64,000 bases of DNA. Origin: Progne subis subis (Eukaryota > Chordata > Aves > Passeriformes > Hirundinidae). The position numbers and the translations under genes are program-made. Location of the stretch: the NCBI GenBank assembly GCA_022316685.1, contig JAKJHU010000084.1, forward strand, positions 1,931,001 to 1,995,000, written 5' to 3'. The notes under the pieces were generated by a model. The model was not told the origin of the DNA, did not search any database, and worked only from the letters and a program-made list of their open reading frames with translations. Of the stretch, positions 48,483-61,668 are shown piece after piece (positions within the stretch are counted from its first letter, which is position 1; the number at the start of each line of letters is the position of its first letter).

Positions 48483-51400
48483 AGGTGAAACAGAAACTTT
48501 AATGCATGTATGGAAAATCAACTTTTGAAAAAGGTGCACCCCAACAGCCTTTCCAACAGAAAATTCAGTTTCTCATGAGCAAATATTTTTAGTCCTATTT
48601 TACAAAGGTAAAGAACAGGGAGGAGAAGCACAAGAGGCATTTCAAGATTTTCCTGAAGTCCAAAGGTGACAAAACAGCAATTAAGACAACTAAGTAGAAA
48701 CTGTAGAAGTCTATTGAAATAAATTTATCCTGTGGAAGGTCTTGCATTGTATTTGTCCTCTAAACACCCACCTGAAATCAGCAATTCTGACCTTGACTTA
48801 CTGACTTAATTTCATCCACTTTAGTGTTGCATTTCCAAAGCAGCACTTCATCCCAAAGGAACTTAAAAGTTCTTCAGGGGAAAATCCTGAAAGCAACTTC
48901 TCCTTTGCGAAAGGACCTGCCCAAGATCTAATCTTCCCCTGAACAATTACTTCTGTTTGATGAAGAAAAAACCCTCATAAAATTGTTATAATTGGTGTCA
49001 GATTAAACCACACACAAACCAAGAAATGAAGGAATATATCTATTAATATGCTTTTGTAATGCAGTGTCTGTCTCCCAAAATGAACTGCAAGCACCTAAAA
49101 ATAGCCACAAAAAAACCTTTGGGGCAATATTACCTCTGAAGAGGAAACAGCTCCAGAATTTTCTTCAGCACACAAAATTCCTCTGCTCCACCCCCCTCCT
49201 GTTCACAGGCAGGGAGCCAATAACAAAATAGATTTGTAATTAAAATCCCTGGAATCTGTGCAGTCAAGTTCTTTATTGACATTATAATTTTTAGATGCTG
49301 AGTTAGCACAAGAACTCCACTGTTCAAGATTTATCACTGCAGCTTTTGATTCTTTCTACATTTAGCTCTTCTAACCATCTCCTAACTTCTAAGCTTACCA
49401 GAGTTGTTTTATTACTGGAGAATTAGGGTGCCCACACAAATACTTTTCTTAGAGTCTAAATAATTTCCTGCTCCTGGAGAGTTTCTTCTTTTCCTTTTCC
49501 ATTTCTTTTCTGTGCAGCAATTACACAATTGCATGTTCAGATTATTGTTTTATTTCTATTGGAATTCTTCTAAAAACTACAGCCTTTCTCAGTAATGGCT
49601 TTAGTTTACTTCTCCTTTTCAAGAGATTTCCAGACAATTTGGATTTAATATAGCAATATACTGTTAAAAAAAAAAGAACCTGTTTCCAGCTGCCAAGGCA
49701 CACCAGGAATGTAACTCTGCACAAATGAAAAGAGAAAGTCATCAAATATAAAACTTGTCCCGTTGGGTAAAAATTACTTTGAAAGGGAGTTAAACCTGAT
49801 ATTCCAAAACCATAACTTTGCATGAGAGATCCCTACCCTAAAAGTAAGCAACATAAAATAAACTAAATAAACTAAGTAAATAACATTTTTTTTTCTTTAT
49901 TTTAAATAAATAAGGAAATTTAAAGTTCATTTAAACACAAAATGAACACCCAATAAGGTGATAAAAAAAGAATGTATGTAGTCAGCAATTATACTACTGT
50001 CTGTGTTTGAGGCACAAAAGCTCAGTGTCAAACCTCACAGACACGGACGAAGTATTTTTCCATATTTTCTGCTTTTACAGTGTCCTTCCAAGGCAGTTTT
50101 TGATGGTTTTGGTGTTCAGACTTCCTTTCCTGGGAACAAGACATAAAAAAGGTAAGTTCTCTGAGAGTTTCATAGAGCACAGGGGACAGCTGTTGGTTTA
50201 TGAAGAATCATGGCTACAAAAGCATAATTTTAGATCCATTTTTAAGCTGAAGGTAGGGAAAGGACTGCCATTAATAGAACAGGCCATTTGTATCTTCATT
50301 ACTCCACAAAAAAAAAACTTGGCTTGAGATCAGGAACTGAATTTCACAATTAACTTTCTTTTTAATAAGCTGAACAGATAAAAATGGGCTTTGCTCTGAA
50401 CATATGGCAAACTGAATAAACTGTGAAAGAAGAAATCTGTAGTTTTGATCACAATTGTCCCTCTCCCCATTAGTGAAAAATGGTTTTTCTCATCCCTGAG
50501 CAGAGCCAGCATGACCCCAGCACTTGGTCAGGATTAACCTCCTCTGATGAGTAAGGTCAGTGTGAGTCCATCCAAAGTACTTAAGCAATCAAATGCAGAA
50601 TACAACACGAAAATGCAGGGATAATATCAGTTTCTGCTGAGTGATGAGCACGGTCCACCCCGAGTGCGTGGATGCATTCTCAGAGCGTGAATTCACACGT
50701 ACGCAGCCCAGTGGGATCCCACCACGGAAAACTTGCCAGATGCTTGATTCAAGAGGAAAGATTTTTCAATTAGCACAGTTAAAAACCATTCTATTCTCTT
50801 TCTGGGTAAAACAATTAAACTGAAAGGCTTCTTTCACCAGATTGTGCTAAGAAATGCCATAATGAATCACATCAAGAGTCCTTCAGACAATTTTAGAACA
50901 ATTATTGCTAAAGGAAGTTGGTTCTTAATTTCCTCCATTAAAACCTTCCAGCCTCACTCTAACAGTGAAGCACTAATAACCACCCTAGCCTTGAAGTGCA
51001 TATTTCCAACAAATTCCATCAGTCTCAGTGAAGACAAGAACTGTGCTACCAAAGAAGCAAATCCGAAAGTTCCACTTGGTAAATGCTCAGGGTGTAATTG
51101 ATACCCTACTCAGATACCCCACTAGGATGGAAGAAACTAATTTTAAAAAGACAAAAATCTAATATTAAAAATGTCCCACAAATTTAAGACAGTCACAACT
51201 GGATCAGCAGCAGGTGAATCAAAACTGGATCCCAGTTCTCTCTGTTTTCCAAAGGAGGGATGTGTGGCATGAAAGGGCTCACACTGAACCCAAGCAGCTG
51301 CAGTGGAACTGCTGCTGTCTGCACCCAGGGACAGCCCTGGGGCAGGGGCTGGAGAGGAAAATCATCTCGTTGCTCTCCAGACTTCCTTCAAAACAAATTT

Positions 51401-54400
51401 CCATATGTTCTAGGGAGCACATGAATAATCTTCCTCTGGAATTTTATCAGGAGATTATCCAAACAAATGGGAAATTATCAAAACAAGTGGGATGTTGTTG
51501 TCTCCATGGTGTCTCCAGGCAAAGTGAAGATGCTTGAGGTGGCCTCAACAGCAGCTGCTTCTGGGCTGGGAGGTCTTTACAGGGTCTGTAAGGATGGGAA
51601 AAAAAAAAGTCCTGGAGCAAGGACTGGTGGAATACAGAGCAGCCAAGTTCATTTTAAATTACATTGCCAGGAAACTGAGACAGGATTAATTATATCTGTA
51701 TTATGACAGGAAGAGGTCATTGCTCAGAAGAATTGGTACCTACTGCTCATCAGACCTTTAGGACATGGCAGATTTGCTGCTTTCCAAAGGGGATCTGCCA
51801 TGTACAGGCGTCTCAAATACCTACAAAATAAATAAATACCCACTCCAAGGAGCAGCAAACACAGGAAAGGCGCTCTCTTAACACATGGGGAAAAAAAATG
51901 TGACCACAATATTAAATATCTATAGTCAGCTAGACATTAAAATATTTGGGGTAGAAAGTCTGCAGCAAGAGCAGCATATACTTTGCAACTTTTCCTCATG
52001 AAGAAAAAAAAAAAGAAAAAAAAAGAAGAGTTATTGGATTTGATACTAAAATGGGACTTGCTACATTTCAGGGAGGAGATTAGAGTATAAACCCTTTTAA
52101 CTCACAGAGAGGAACATTGAATTCCTCACATGGTGTAGTCATGTCTTCTCCTGCATTCCCCCTTTCAAGTCCTTCTAATTTGAGCTTCAGATTCAAATAG
52201 CTGCAATTATGGAACAATTCAATCACAGGGTAAGGGAAAGGAAAAATAAAACCCTCACCAGAGCACGGTTTGGCAGGGTGTGTTCTGCTTTAAACAAGGA
52301 TTAAAATTAGAAGGATTGCTCAAAATCAAGTAAATTCGTGCAAATTCCTAGAATATTGGATTATTTCTCTTTATTACTCCTCAGCTGCAGTAGGTTAGTC
52401 AGAACAGGATTTTTCTTTGCTGTGGGTGTTGTTCAAAGCTTCTGTGTAGATACCTAGAAAATTCATCAGCAACCAAGGCTGCGTTGAGATTTTAAGAACA
52501 ATTAAGGATACATTTGTTATACTGGCTGAAGAGCTGAGAACAAATCTGACAACTAGCAAGAAGCCTTTTTTACAAGCTCTCTTCTGCAAAGTTGAGCAGA
52601 GATCAGAAGAATCTCAACACACAAAGTCTGATGCAGACTGAAATGATTGGGAGAAGCAAATTTGTCTTCCATCTTATTGTCATAATAGCAACCAGCTACT
52701 TGGCTGACGTTCCAGACTATTCAACCCCTATCCTGTCGTAAGGAATTTGAGACACAGCTGTGGAAAACTGTGATTAAATCCAGGTTCCTCATGCGAGTAG
52801 GGCCCACTCCACCAGCACAGGCATTTCCAGGCACGGCCCACTCAGTGCAGAAACACTTCCCACTGGATTACGCCCCTTGGGCAAAATGTCAGGGGGACAG
52901 TTCAATCTGGAGAGCTCACGCAGAGCTTGCTACCTGCAGGAGATCCCTGGAGATGCCTCCAGCAGGTTCCCCGCAGGCAGGAAGGGGGGGCAGGACATTT
53001 ACACATCACCCACATGCCGACACCAAGGCAAAGTGACAGGTCGTGTAATTTGGGGATTTTCCGACCTCAGAACAGAAAACTGGAAACTAAAAGAGGGTCA
53101 TTGCTACAGCCGTGTCATGTTTTCTGAGTCAGGCACACACAGCCCAGCAGCAATGAAGAATTACCATTTAGTTTGGTTTCAGCTGTATTACCTCTTATGA
53201 AGCGTAGTGAAAGGTTATTCTGGGCAGTTAATTATTTGTTTGGAAGCAGTCTGTCAAATTAGCGTCAACTTTTTCTAACAGGTTACACTCAAAATGCCTA
53301 AAATCCGTCAATACAGAACAGGCACTGGGTGACAAAAGTGAATCCAGAACCCTGTGTTTATCTCTCCTTTTGCTGATGTTGTTCCTGGAAGATTGACTGA
53401 CATCAGGTTTTGAGTGAGGAACATGGTGCTGCAAAAGAACCTGCATTATGTCTGTGACCCTCCTGATCACAGCTGTGCTGTCCAAAATCAAATTAAATAA
53501 ATAACATAAGTTTTATGGATATGTTCAGTTTTATTAAGGTGTAGCTCACTGAGCTGTGCTTAAAGCCACGACAAAAGTTGGATGTGGAAGTCCTCAGGGA
53601 CTGTCAGTGAGCTTTTACACTGAAAAGCCAGAATGGGATTGGGAGTCAAGAGACAATCAGAAAGCAGACATCCCTGTGCAACTAAGATGAAGTGTGAAAC
53701 ACCTCTTGAGGCAGTTAGCTGATCATGAAAGTATTAAAAGTAGTTGCATTAACATTTCATGAGAGATTTCCCCCTGCCTCACCCTCAGTTACCCTTCTGC
53801 TACCGCATATTTAGAAATATTTTTTTTTTCTGAACACATCACTTGCCAGGTGATTTATAAAGCAGAATGAGCAACAGCCAAACATTTACTAGAACTGTTG
53901 CTGAGCAGTGAACAAATTACCTACTGTGCCACAGTAGGACAAACCGGCTGGGCTGAGCGTAACATAAACACTAATGATCTCATTAACTCAATACATTTAA
54001 TTAATCACTACCAAAGTAAAGGCCACACTTCTACCCTCTTCAGTCCCAGGATACACAGCTCCTCTCAAATGAATGAGTTCAAAGTCATCCTCTTAAAGTG
54101 GTCACCACCTGGCTTGCTCACACTGAACCCTTGTGAAAATGTGGAGAGGTACTTTGCATATTCCCCTACTAATTCCAGGAATTCAAATAAGTCCACATAC
54201 TATGAAAGTGAGTCATTAGTTTTGAGTCCACCATCATCATTGTTTCCAGTCAAAACATCTCAAAAAGGAAATTACAGCAGCCAAGATAATCAAGCATTGG
54301 GGGAGATATTTTGACACCTTAGATCTTGCCATGGAAATTTGCTCAGAAATTTGAATGAATCAGTAACCTGGAAAAATAACAAAATGAGTAAAACAAAAAC

Positions 54401-55221
54401 TACAATAGGTCGTGATTCATTTTTTTTTTTTTTACTGTTAAGGGGCTACGTGCACTCACCCCGGGCTGAAGGACACGCTGGAGGAGGAGCACGGCAGTGA
54501 GGGAGGAGGAGAAACCCCAGTCAGCATCTGCACCAGCAAATGTCTGTGACACATCCCAGGTTCCAGGGCTCCACGACTGAAGGGGTGCTTTGACACTGGA
54601 ATGATGAATCCAGTCGGAAAATAAGTGGACAAAGGAAGAGAGCTCAGATGATGGAGTCATCTCTTCACCGCAGGGATCTCTTCCGAGGCATTGGGCAATG
54701 TGTTTTGCTCTTCGGGATTATGTTGAATATTAAACCCAGTGAATAACAGGCTCTGTAGTCATTGCCAGCCCCAGCTAGCATTGAAAATGGTGACTCCTTT
54801 CCTACCAAGCCTGGAATGGAGGTCAGGTGGCCACTTAGGGGAAACCTTTTGGTTTTATTAGCTGATAGTTTCTGCTTGGTGGGGGAAAGGAGGTAGAAGC
54901 CATCTGGACGTTTTTAACTGAAAATTGTCACTTTAAATGCAGCAAAATCTTTAAAAACTGGTTAAAGTTAAAAGGTTATCCAAAGGCATCGGTGATTTCA
55001 AATTTCAATAATATATTTTCATCTAGTAAAAAGTTAAGTCAAAAGTCCCTTTTTAATGCTTTCATTTCAACAACAACAAAAAAGCATTGAAGATGTTATT
55101 TTGACTCAAAAAAAGCTCTTTTTTCAAGTTTCTGTTACCTTGGTGAGTCACATCTCTCTTCTGCCCAGCTCTACTCCGTAAAGTCTATTCAGCACATAAA
55201 ACTGGACAAATAATAGCAAGC

Positions 55222-56596
55222 ATGGATGACATGGTTTGATACTGGCCAAACACCAGGTATCCAGGAAAGTCATTTGTTTCACCCTCCTCTGCCACAGCTG
55301 GACAACAAAATTAATGAAGGGGTCATGAGTTGAGATAAGGATTGGGAGAAAAAACCTTCAATGCTCAAATCTAAAAGTATAAAATAAATGTATTATTAAC
55401 AGATTCAGAGAAAGATTACAAGACATAAAATAAGCCTTTAAAACACCTTTCCAACCCCAGCCCCTTCCTTTTTTCCCACCAACAATGCAGGAAGACAGGG
55501 CATGGGGGTTTTGGTCAGTTCATCATTTGAGATATTTTTCTGTTCCCTTAGGGAGAGGAGTCTTTTTTCTGTTATGCCATGGGGTTCCTCCCGTGGGCAG
55601 TCCTCCCAAAACTGTTGTGGTGCGGGCCATTCCTCCACGGGGCTGCAGTTTTTTAAGGATAGGCTGCTCTAGATGGAAGCAAGGGCTTTTTCTCTGTATC
55701 TCTGGAAGCAGGGCCCTCTGTTTCTCTAGTCAGGTCTCCCACTAGATCACAGCTTTCCCTGCCACCCACCGCTCCACTTTTCCCACAGTCCAGGAGTGGA
55801 TCTCTGCATCCCCCATGCACTCCACGCATTACGCGAGGACAGTTTGTTTCACCACAGTCCTCACCACGGCCTGCAGAGGAATCTCTGCTCTGGCACTTGA
55901 AGCGCCTCCTCCCCCTCTTTCTTTTCCCCTGACCTTGGTGCTGCCATGTTGTTTTCCCTCCCATGTCCTCACCTCCTCCTCTTCTCTGGCTGGAAGGAAA
56001 ACTGCTGCCCGTAGGTGCCATTGTCAACAAGTTCCACTAACTGAAGATCCTTGCAGGATCCCGCAGTGCCGAGGAGTTGATCCGCCCGGGTTCCGCGTCG
56101 GGAATCACTCGCCGTGTTTTCACCGCGACCGTGCGGCCCCATTGCCATCGGCGCAGCGGCGGCCGCGGCAGCGGCGCGATCGCACGAACGCCTCTCTTGG
56201 TGCGGGGCTGGGAAGGAGAAGCCGCCGGCCCTGCCCTTCTGCCCGAGCACGGCTGGCTGCGGGTGGCCGGGCAGGCAGGGCTCGCCGCGGGCCGCCCCGA
56301 GATGGCCGCGGTGCATTGCCACGTGCTGCACCAGGGGACGGCCCCGGCGGCGGCGCTTCGCCAGCCCTGGAAAAAAATAGTGTGTGCGTGCTGTTTTGAT
56401 TTTCTTCTTAAACGTGTCATCGCAGAGGTGTCACCAACCTCTCTAATTGAGCCAGCAGCGTGTCCATCTTTAAAATAATCAGTGATTGGTTCTGTGGGAC
56501 ATAGTGGAAGCTTCTGGAAGTTTCTCATAGAAACTACCCCTTTCATGCCTCCCACTCCCCCCCAAAAACCAGGCTATGCTAAATCAACACAATGGA
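55222..56596 (-). mobile_element. Solo LTR of an avian endogenous retrovirus, with 5-bp target duplication
   Basis: A single LTR of 1365 bp (55227-56591) begins TG and ends CA and is flanked on both sides by ATGGA (55222-55226 and 56592-56596). Reading on the - strand it starts TGTGTTG. A CCAAT box (complement of 56485-56489) and a TATA-like TTTAAG (around 56408) come next, giving a promoter order of U3 then R. The overall sequence resembles a long LTR I recall as common in bird genomes. Only one LTR lies between the duplications, so the internal genes were lost by LTR-LTR recombination; no gag, pol or env is present. A 5-bp duplication is typical of ERVL-class elements, but the family name is uncertain. 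The frames of 120-194 codons inside are not genes. Confidence 0.85.
56045..56370. promoter_or_regulatory. CpG-dense block inside the solo LTR
   Basis: By hand count about 46 CpGs lie in some 320 bp, with high G+C, against very few CpGs for tens of kb around. The block starts about 40 bp downstream of the LTR's TATA-like box on the - strand, where R/U5 would be. I do not recall this block in related LTRs, so it may be an insertion or a subfamily feature. It meets the usual idea of a CpG island in density; promoter activity is not shown. An ATG in good context at 56302 opens no recognisable protein. Confidence 0.6.
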
Positions 56597-58806
56597 TCAG
56601 ATCAGGGGTTCCTGCAGGAGAAAAAAAGCTGTTTTTTCCAGTTCAGAAGTTCACAATTGGCCTAATGGAAGGGGGAGAGGAAAGATAATTAAATCTGCTT
56701 GTTTTAAAAAAATTTATGTACATAACATGTCTTCAAGAATCCATCTACCGTGCCAGGCAAATCCATCGCTGAGATGGCTGCAGTAAATTTTCTGAAGGTA
56801 ATTTTATCTACACTCAGGTAACCTCAGAGAATAAAGTACTCTTTCTTCAAAAAGTAAACAAAAGCAAAAGATGTTTTCAGAGCACAAATGTTTCTTTTAT
56901 TTCAGAGACTTAAGTCATAGCAGGTCAATGAGAAGAAAAACAAAACCAGAAATAACCATTTTTCCTTGCACTGGATCCCTAAACCCCTGTGCTGAGGCCC
57001 CTTAAGCAAGGAAAGCAGAAAGCTTCTTTGGCTGTAAGTGTTAAATAATACAATCTTTATGGTTAGAAAAGACCTCCCAGACTACTTAAAATAAATAAAG
57101 TTACGTGACTGTTCTTTATTGATCATTGTCAATATTCGCTCCAGTGTTGGTGTACAGAGATTACGGGACAGTTTCTAATTTTTCTTTGTGAAGCAGCTTT
57201 GGAGAGCAGCATCTTCCCCACAGGGTTTGCAATACTGCAGACACTTTTAATCCTGGGGAGATGCTGCTGCTGAGTCCATAGTGCTCCTGCCCTACACAGG
57301 CTCCATTCCTACCCCATACTCCAAGGGACTCCCCAGCGTGCGCACATTTGCAGGGGCTCAGGAAAGTGGGAAAAGCACTCTGGCATTTTGAGGAGAGGAA
57401 GGAGGGAGGTTTGGTGGCTTTTCTCCCAGCCCCCCACAGTCTGACACCAAGCCTGTTTTCCTGCTGTCTGCAGACCAGGGTGGGAGTGCCAAGCTGGGAT
57501 GTGATTTTGCCTAGCAGTTATCTTCCATCTTTCGGTAACATGCTCTGCTACCCTCCTCCTTCGCAGTCGAGAGCTGTCATGACACAGATGTTCTCTGAAG
57601 CAGCTCTGGAGCTGCTCTCCACTTCAGTTGGGGTTTGTTGTTGTTTTTCTTTAAATATTTATATTGGAGCAACCCACTGAAATATCCAAATATATACACA
57701 AAGAACCCCAAAGCGGGAGGAGACAGCCAGTCCTACCTCCTTCATCTCCTTGTTTTCTTGCTGTAGCAGAGGGAAACCAAAATACACGTCTGGAAGGGGT
57801 CAACACTTAAACCGCTGGAACACGGGAATGAGGTTTTTCCATTACTAGATAGAGCCTTATCTACCACTTTGGAGACAATTCTCAAACCTTACCAGTGAGA
57901 AATTAGGGGAAAGTCAGCAAAAATGAGAAAAAGTCTCCTTCCAACCGTTCCTGCTCCTCTTATTTCAGTTTATGGAATTACACAACAAACCCTAAAGGCA
58001 GAAAAAATATAGAAGATAACAACCTCAATCTTCATAACAGTTGTGGGATGTATTTAACTTGGAGAGGGGTTACAAAGTTAAGGAAGCTTTAAGCCATCTT
58101 TGTGGTCCCCTAAGCCCAGGTCAGATGTGTCTGCTCAGCCATGTAACATAAATTACAGCATCCTGCTGGAATTTAAGCCAGTTATCCATGACCCGAGGGG
58201 CTGCTGAAAGCGTGTGAGCAGCAAGTGCTTCTTGCAGGATCACTCTCCACCTGTTGCCAAGGAGGGAAAGGAAGAAGATGATGTATTTTCACTTGCTTGT
58301 AAAACTGTAATTCTTTATTATACCTGGAAAGAGCAAGAGACATTCATTTCACCTTAAGCCTTCACTTCCCTATCCTCCTTTCAGGTACTTGCATTATCCA
58401 CATGGTGTTTCCTCATCACCTGCCTGTCACTACTACTTACAAGTCCCATTACTTGTATAGGCTACATCTCTGCAGAACAATTCAGTGGTATTTGTCTTGA
58501 GATAAAAATGAACTCTTTGCCATTAAAACCAAATGTTTACACACACAGTTTTCTCTATCTCTGCAGTTCCTCCAGTAAATCATTTGCTGGCCCAGCACAC
58601 CCAGTCTGAGGTGGTGCTGACACTGCTGTGCAGGCTCTTCAGAAGTCCTTTGATTGTAACTATGAAAACAGCTGAATTCCCACTTGCCTCTTTCCTCTTG
58701 CTCCATGCTGTTATAAGGGCAATAGAGGAAAGGTGTGACATTAACCCCACAGACACCTCCATGGATTCCTTCACTGGCAACACCCCAGCACAGCTGTACA
58801 ATTTTT
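56597..58806. other. Intergenic, nothing certain
   Basis: At 57045-57085, GGTTAGAAAAGACCTCCCAG may be a remnant of an antisense CR1 end. Otherwise nothing was recognised. Confidence 0.5.
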
Positions 58807-59012
58807 CACATGGAATCTCATGGGTTGGAAGGCACCAAAGAGCTGATATTATCTCACCCCCTTCCATGGGCAAGGACAACTTCCACAATCCCAGGCTGCT
58901 CCAAGCCCCATCCAGCCTGGCCTTGGACACTTCCAGGGACCCAGGGGCAGCCACGATTTCTCTGGGCACACCATGCCAGGACCTTCCCACCCTCATACTC
59001 AGCTTCTTCACC
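58807..59012 (-). mobile_element. CR1 3' end fragment, antisense
   Basis: TGGAATCTCATGGGTTGGAA, CCATGGGCAAGGACAACTTC, GGCTGCTCCAAGCCCCATCC, AGCCTGGCCTTGGACACTTC and CAGGGGCAGCCACGATTTCT are the reverse complement of a CR1 3' end. It is most like the copy at 21912. Confidence 0.9.
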
Positions 59013-60650
59013 ACACACAAAGATTCACGTGCGTGTCCTGGTGAGACTACCCTGGGTGGATTTATTTTATTCAGGACACCCTGGAGTTCAGCTGCACTTC
59101 ATGAATCACCGCTGACAATGAGAGATAGTGATGTGATGCATCGAGCACGCTCCTCTCACAACCAACAGCTGATGACGGTGAACTTTTAATTCCCCCCTGG
59201 ATTTCATAGCCTGGGATTTCTCAGAGGAGGCTAAGGGGGTTAGGTGGCGAGACCAAGGGGTTTCAGCGGGCACTCAGCTGCAATATTACACACACATTCT
59301 ATATTCTCTGGTATGTCCTGACCAGATGCTGGTTTACAAGCAAATTCCTATTGCTCATGTCATAGGCTTCGGGCTCCTGACTTATAAACAACACGGGACA
59401 GCTGCAGGGATCACACACGGCACAGGAGTTTCAAAAGGCCACTCCTGTTAATATCTAAATCTCTAGATGGGCAGGGCTCCAAGTTTTCCTGAGCGAGTTG
59501 GTGGAAGATGAAAGACTGCCAGGAAGAGACAATGCCATCACACGGGAAGGTCCTACTCCAAGCTAATTGAGAGTCTTGACCATGGATGTCCTTCTGCCTT
59601 TCCATTTTTGTATTAAACTCTTTGGGCAAAAGATTTGGTGAGCTCGTCCAACCTGGCAATATCAGATCCACAGAAAGATAAGAAAAAATATGTATGTACA
59701 TATGAAAACTAAAGCCCTGCAGACCTTTTCCTTCTGCTGGATAGTGATCATCTTCTTATGTGGAAAAGAACCTGAGGTTGATTAGCCAGGCAATCATTAC
59801 TAGTAAAATGATAAAGACCAAACAATAACTGTCAGCATTTCCCTGGATGCTTTATGATGCAGTTGGTAAAGGAAGAAATAGTGCCAAGACCGATTTCTAT
59901 GTGAATTTTTACAACCTCTTCAGGAGCTGAGTTAAAAGGGCCTCCGTTAGATATTGACAGGTCCATTTATAATAATCTGTAAAAGATTCTTTATTCAGAA
60001 ATTACCTTCAAATCATCCTCTTTCCTCAGAGTTAGCCTTTAAACATTCATCTAAATACCATATTTAGATATATTCTGCAGCTGCACATTTCTGAGTAGAG
60101 GAACATGCTACTCCCAGCATTCCCATTGCCCAGGAAATAAAACTTGTGAAAAATGTTCAGAAACATTAATTCTCACATCTAAAATCCAGCTGCCACAAAT
60201 TTTCACAGCCAGTGAAAATAAAGTAGCTGCTTATGAGTTATTTTAGAGAAGTTTTTAGAACTGCAAGATTTTAAGGCATGATTTTGATTAGGCTGCAGTG
60301 CTGGTAAAGAAAAGATCCAAACCCTTGGAGGCTTATGGAAAAAGGAAAGAGCCTTCAGCATAGACATGTTAACACATAAATCAGGCAAGAATGAGAGTCA
60401 ACAAAAGTATGATTTAAGCAATGCATTAGTTTAAATAATAGAGAAAGTAAAAGCCCCAGGAAACAGAGAAAACAATATCTTTCCCTTAAAATCTGGGATC
60501 TGCCAGATTTTAGAGCTGTTTGTGCACGGTGCCAGACAAGGCAGGAATCCTTCTCCTCAGGTAGTGACTGGCAGGTTCCACAAAGCAACTCTTTACAAAG
60601 TCAGATGAGGCAACAGAAATGCCCAAGGAAAGCAGAAAAGGCTGAGGGCC

Positions 60651-60721
60651 TATTTATAGTTGGTTCTTATCTTTTTGACCTTGGGAAGCTGGCATGCCAG
60701 TGAGCCAGAGGAAGCAATTAG
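60651..60721 (-). promoter_or_regulatory. Promoter-like arrangement (TATA box, palindrome, CTAATTG)
   Basis: Reading the - strand: CTAATTG (60715-60721), then the perfect palindrome CTGGCATGCCAG (60689-60700), then TATAAATA (60651-60658), about 57 bp below the first motif. CAATTAG/CTAATTG is known as the photoreceptor element PCE-1/Ret-1. No downstream exon was recognised on this strand, so a real promoter is unproven. Confidence 0.25.
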
Positions 60722-61636
60722 CCCGTTATTGTAGTGGTACCTGAGGCAATGCAAAGACTTGAAAGAGAACTAAAGACTATGAAAATAAAAAAATCCATTT
60801 AAAGTACTGGTAAAGAAAGAATTCAAGAGCCTTGTGAAGGGTAAAATCTACCCAGAAAACAGCCACTCTGAGAAACAGCTCACCCCACGGAAGTAGTTTC
60901 CAGTCAGAAAAGAGCAGGATCACAACACAGCAACCAGAACATAAAAATGATTTTGTGTGCTGCAACAAAGAGGATGAAATGGCTGGAGATGCAAACAGGT
61001 GACAGGGTACCAAACCCAGGCAGAGGGTGAGACCAGACCAAGAACTCTGGAGCTGCACCAGGGTAGCACCAAACTGAGTCCTTCAAAACAGGCCCCCGGT
61101 CCATGGTGCCCAGGCAAGGGCTGTCAGCCCAGTCCCTACTCCATCTCTGGTTCTGTCCTCACACCAGAACTCCATAGAGAGCTCTCTTGGGTAGTATAAG
61201 AAAGGGAATTTAGACATCAACATGCTACAAGAAGGAACAAGAAAACATAAATGAAGGAAATGCTAAAGTTTATAGCATGGAACCTCAGGACCTGTATTCT
61301 TCCCTTAAAAAGCAGAGTTAGCACATCATCCCACTCTAGATTTTTACTAAATCACATGCATGAAAAACAAATTTGAATCTTAAATACCCATGGCAAAGAG
61401 TTCACAAAGGACCTAAAATCTCAAAAATTCTTTACAAACTTTATCTAGGATCACACATGGATAAGACACAGTCTGTTTGGATAACTCGCTGCACTAAAAG
61501 GGCAATTCCTGATTGTAAAAGTAATTTTCAATTAATTAAACTTCTGTAATTTTTCAGTTCATCCAAGGAAGCAGAAACAACTCAAGAAGTCACAATCCGC
61601 CAGGTCTAAATGTGCGTAGAACACAAACATATATGG

Positions 61637-61668
61637 GTGACACACACACACACACACATATATATAAA
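61637..61668. repeat. (CA)n followed by (TA)n microsatellite
   Basis: About ten CA units run directly into TATATATA. Confidence 0.93.

Larger units (their letters stand above)
45579..55221. other. Intergenic, no gene recognised
   Basis: This 9.6-kb AT-rich stretch contains an A43 run (46503-46545), a G/T-rich tract (48271-48482), a short purine run (about 52001-52026) and a T14 run near 54420. No CR1 copy or exon was recognised in it, unlike the flanks. Confidence 0.55.

Noticed and set aside
48129..48539. Frames rich in F, G and W on + and K, P, T on -
   Set aside because: Translation of the G/T low-complexity tract, with no protein-like composition.
54400..54660. A - strand frame ending near a strong splice-donor-like CCGGGGTGAGTG
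   Set aside because: No matching acceptor or partner exon was found; a lone donor motif is expected by chance.
55815..56555. Frames of 120-194 codons across the CpG block, including an ATG in good context at 56302
   Set aside because: They lie within the solo LTR. No domain is recognised, frames overlap on both strands, and high G+C alone lengthens open frames.
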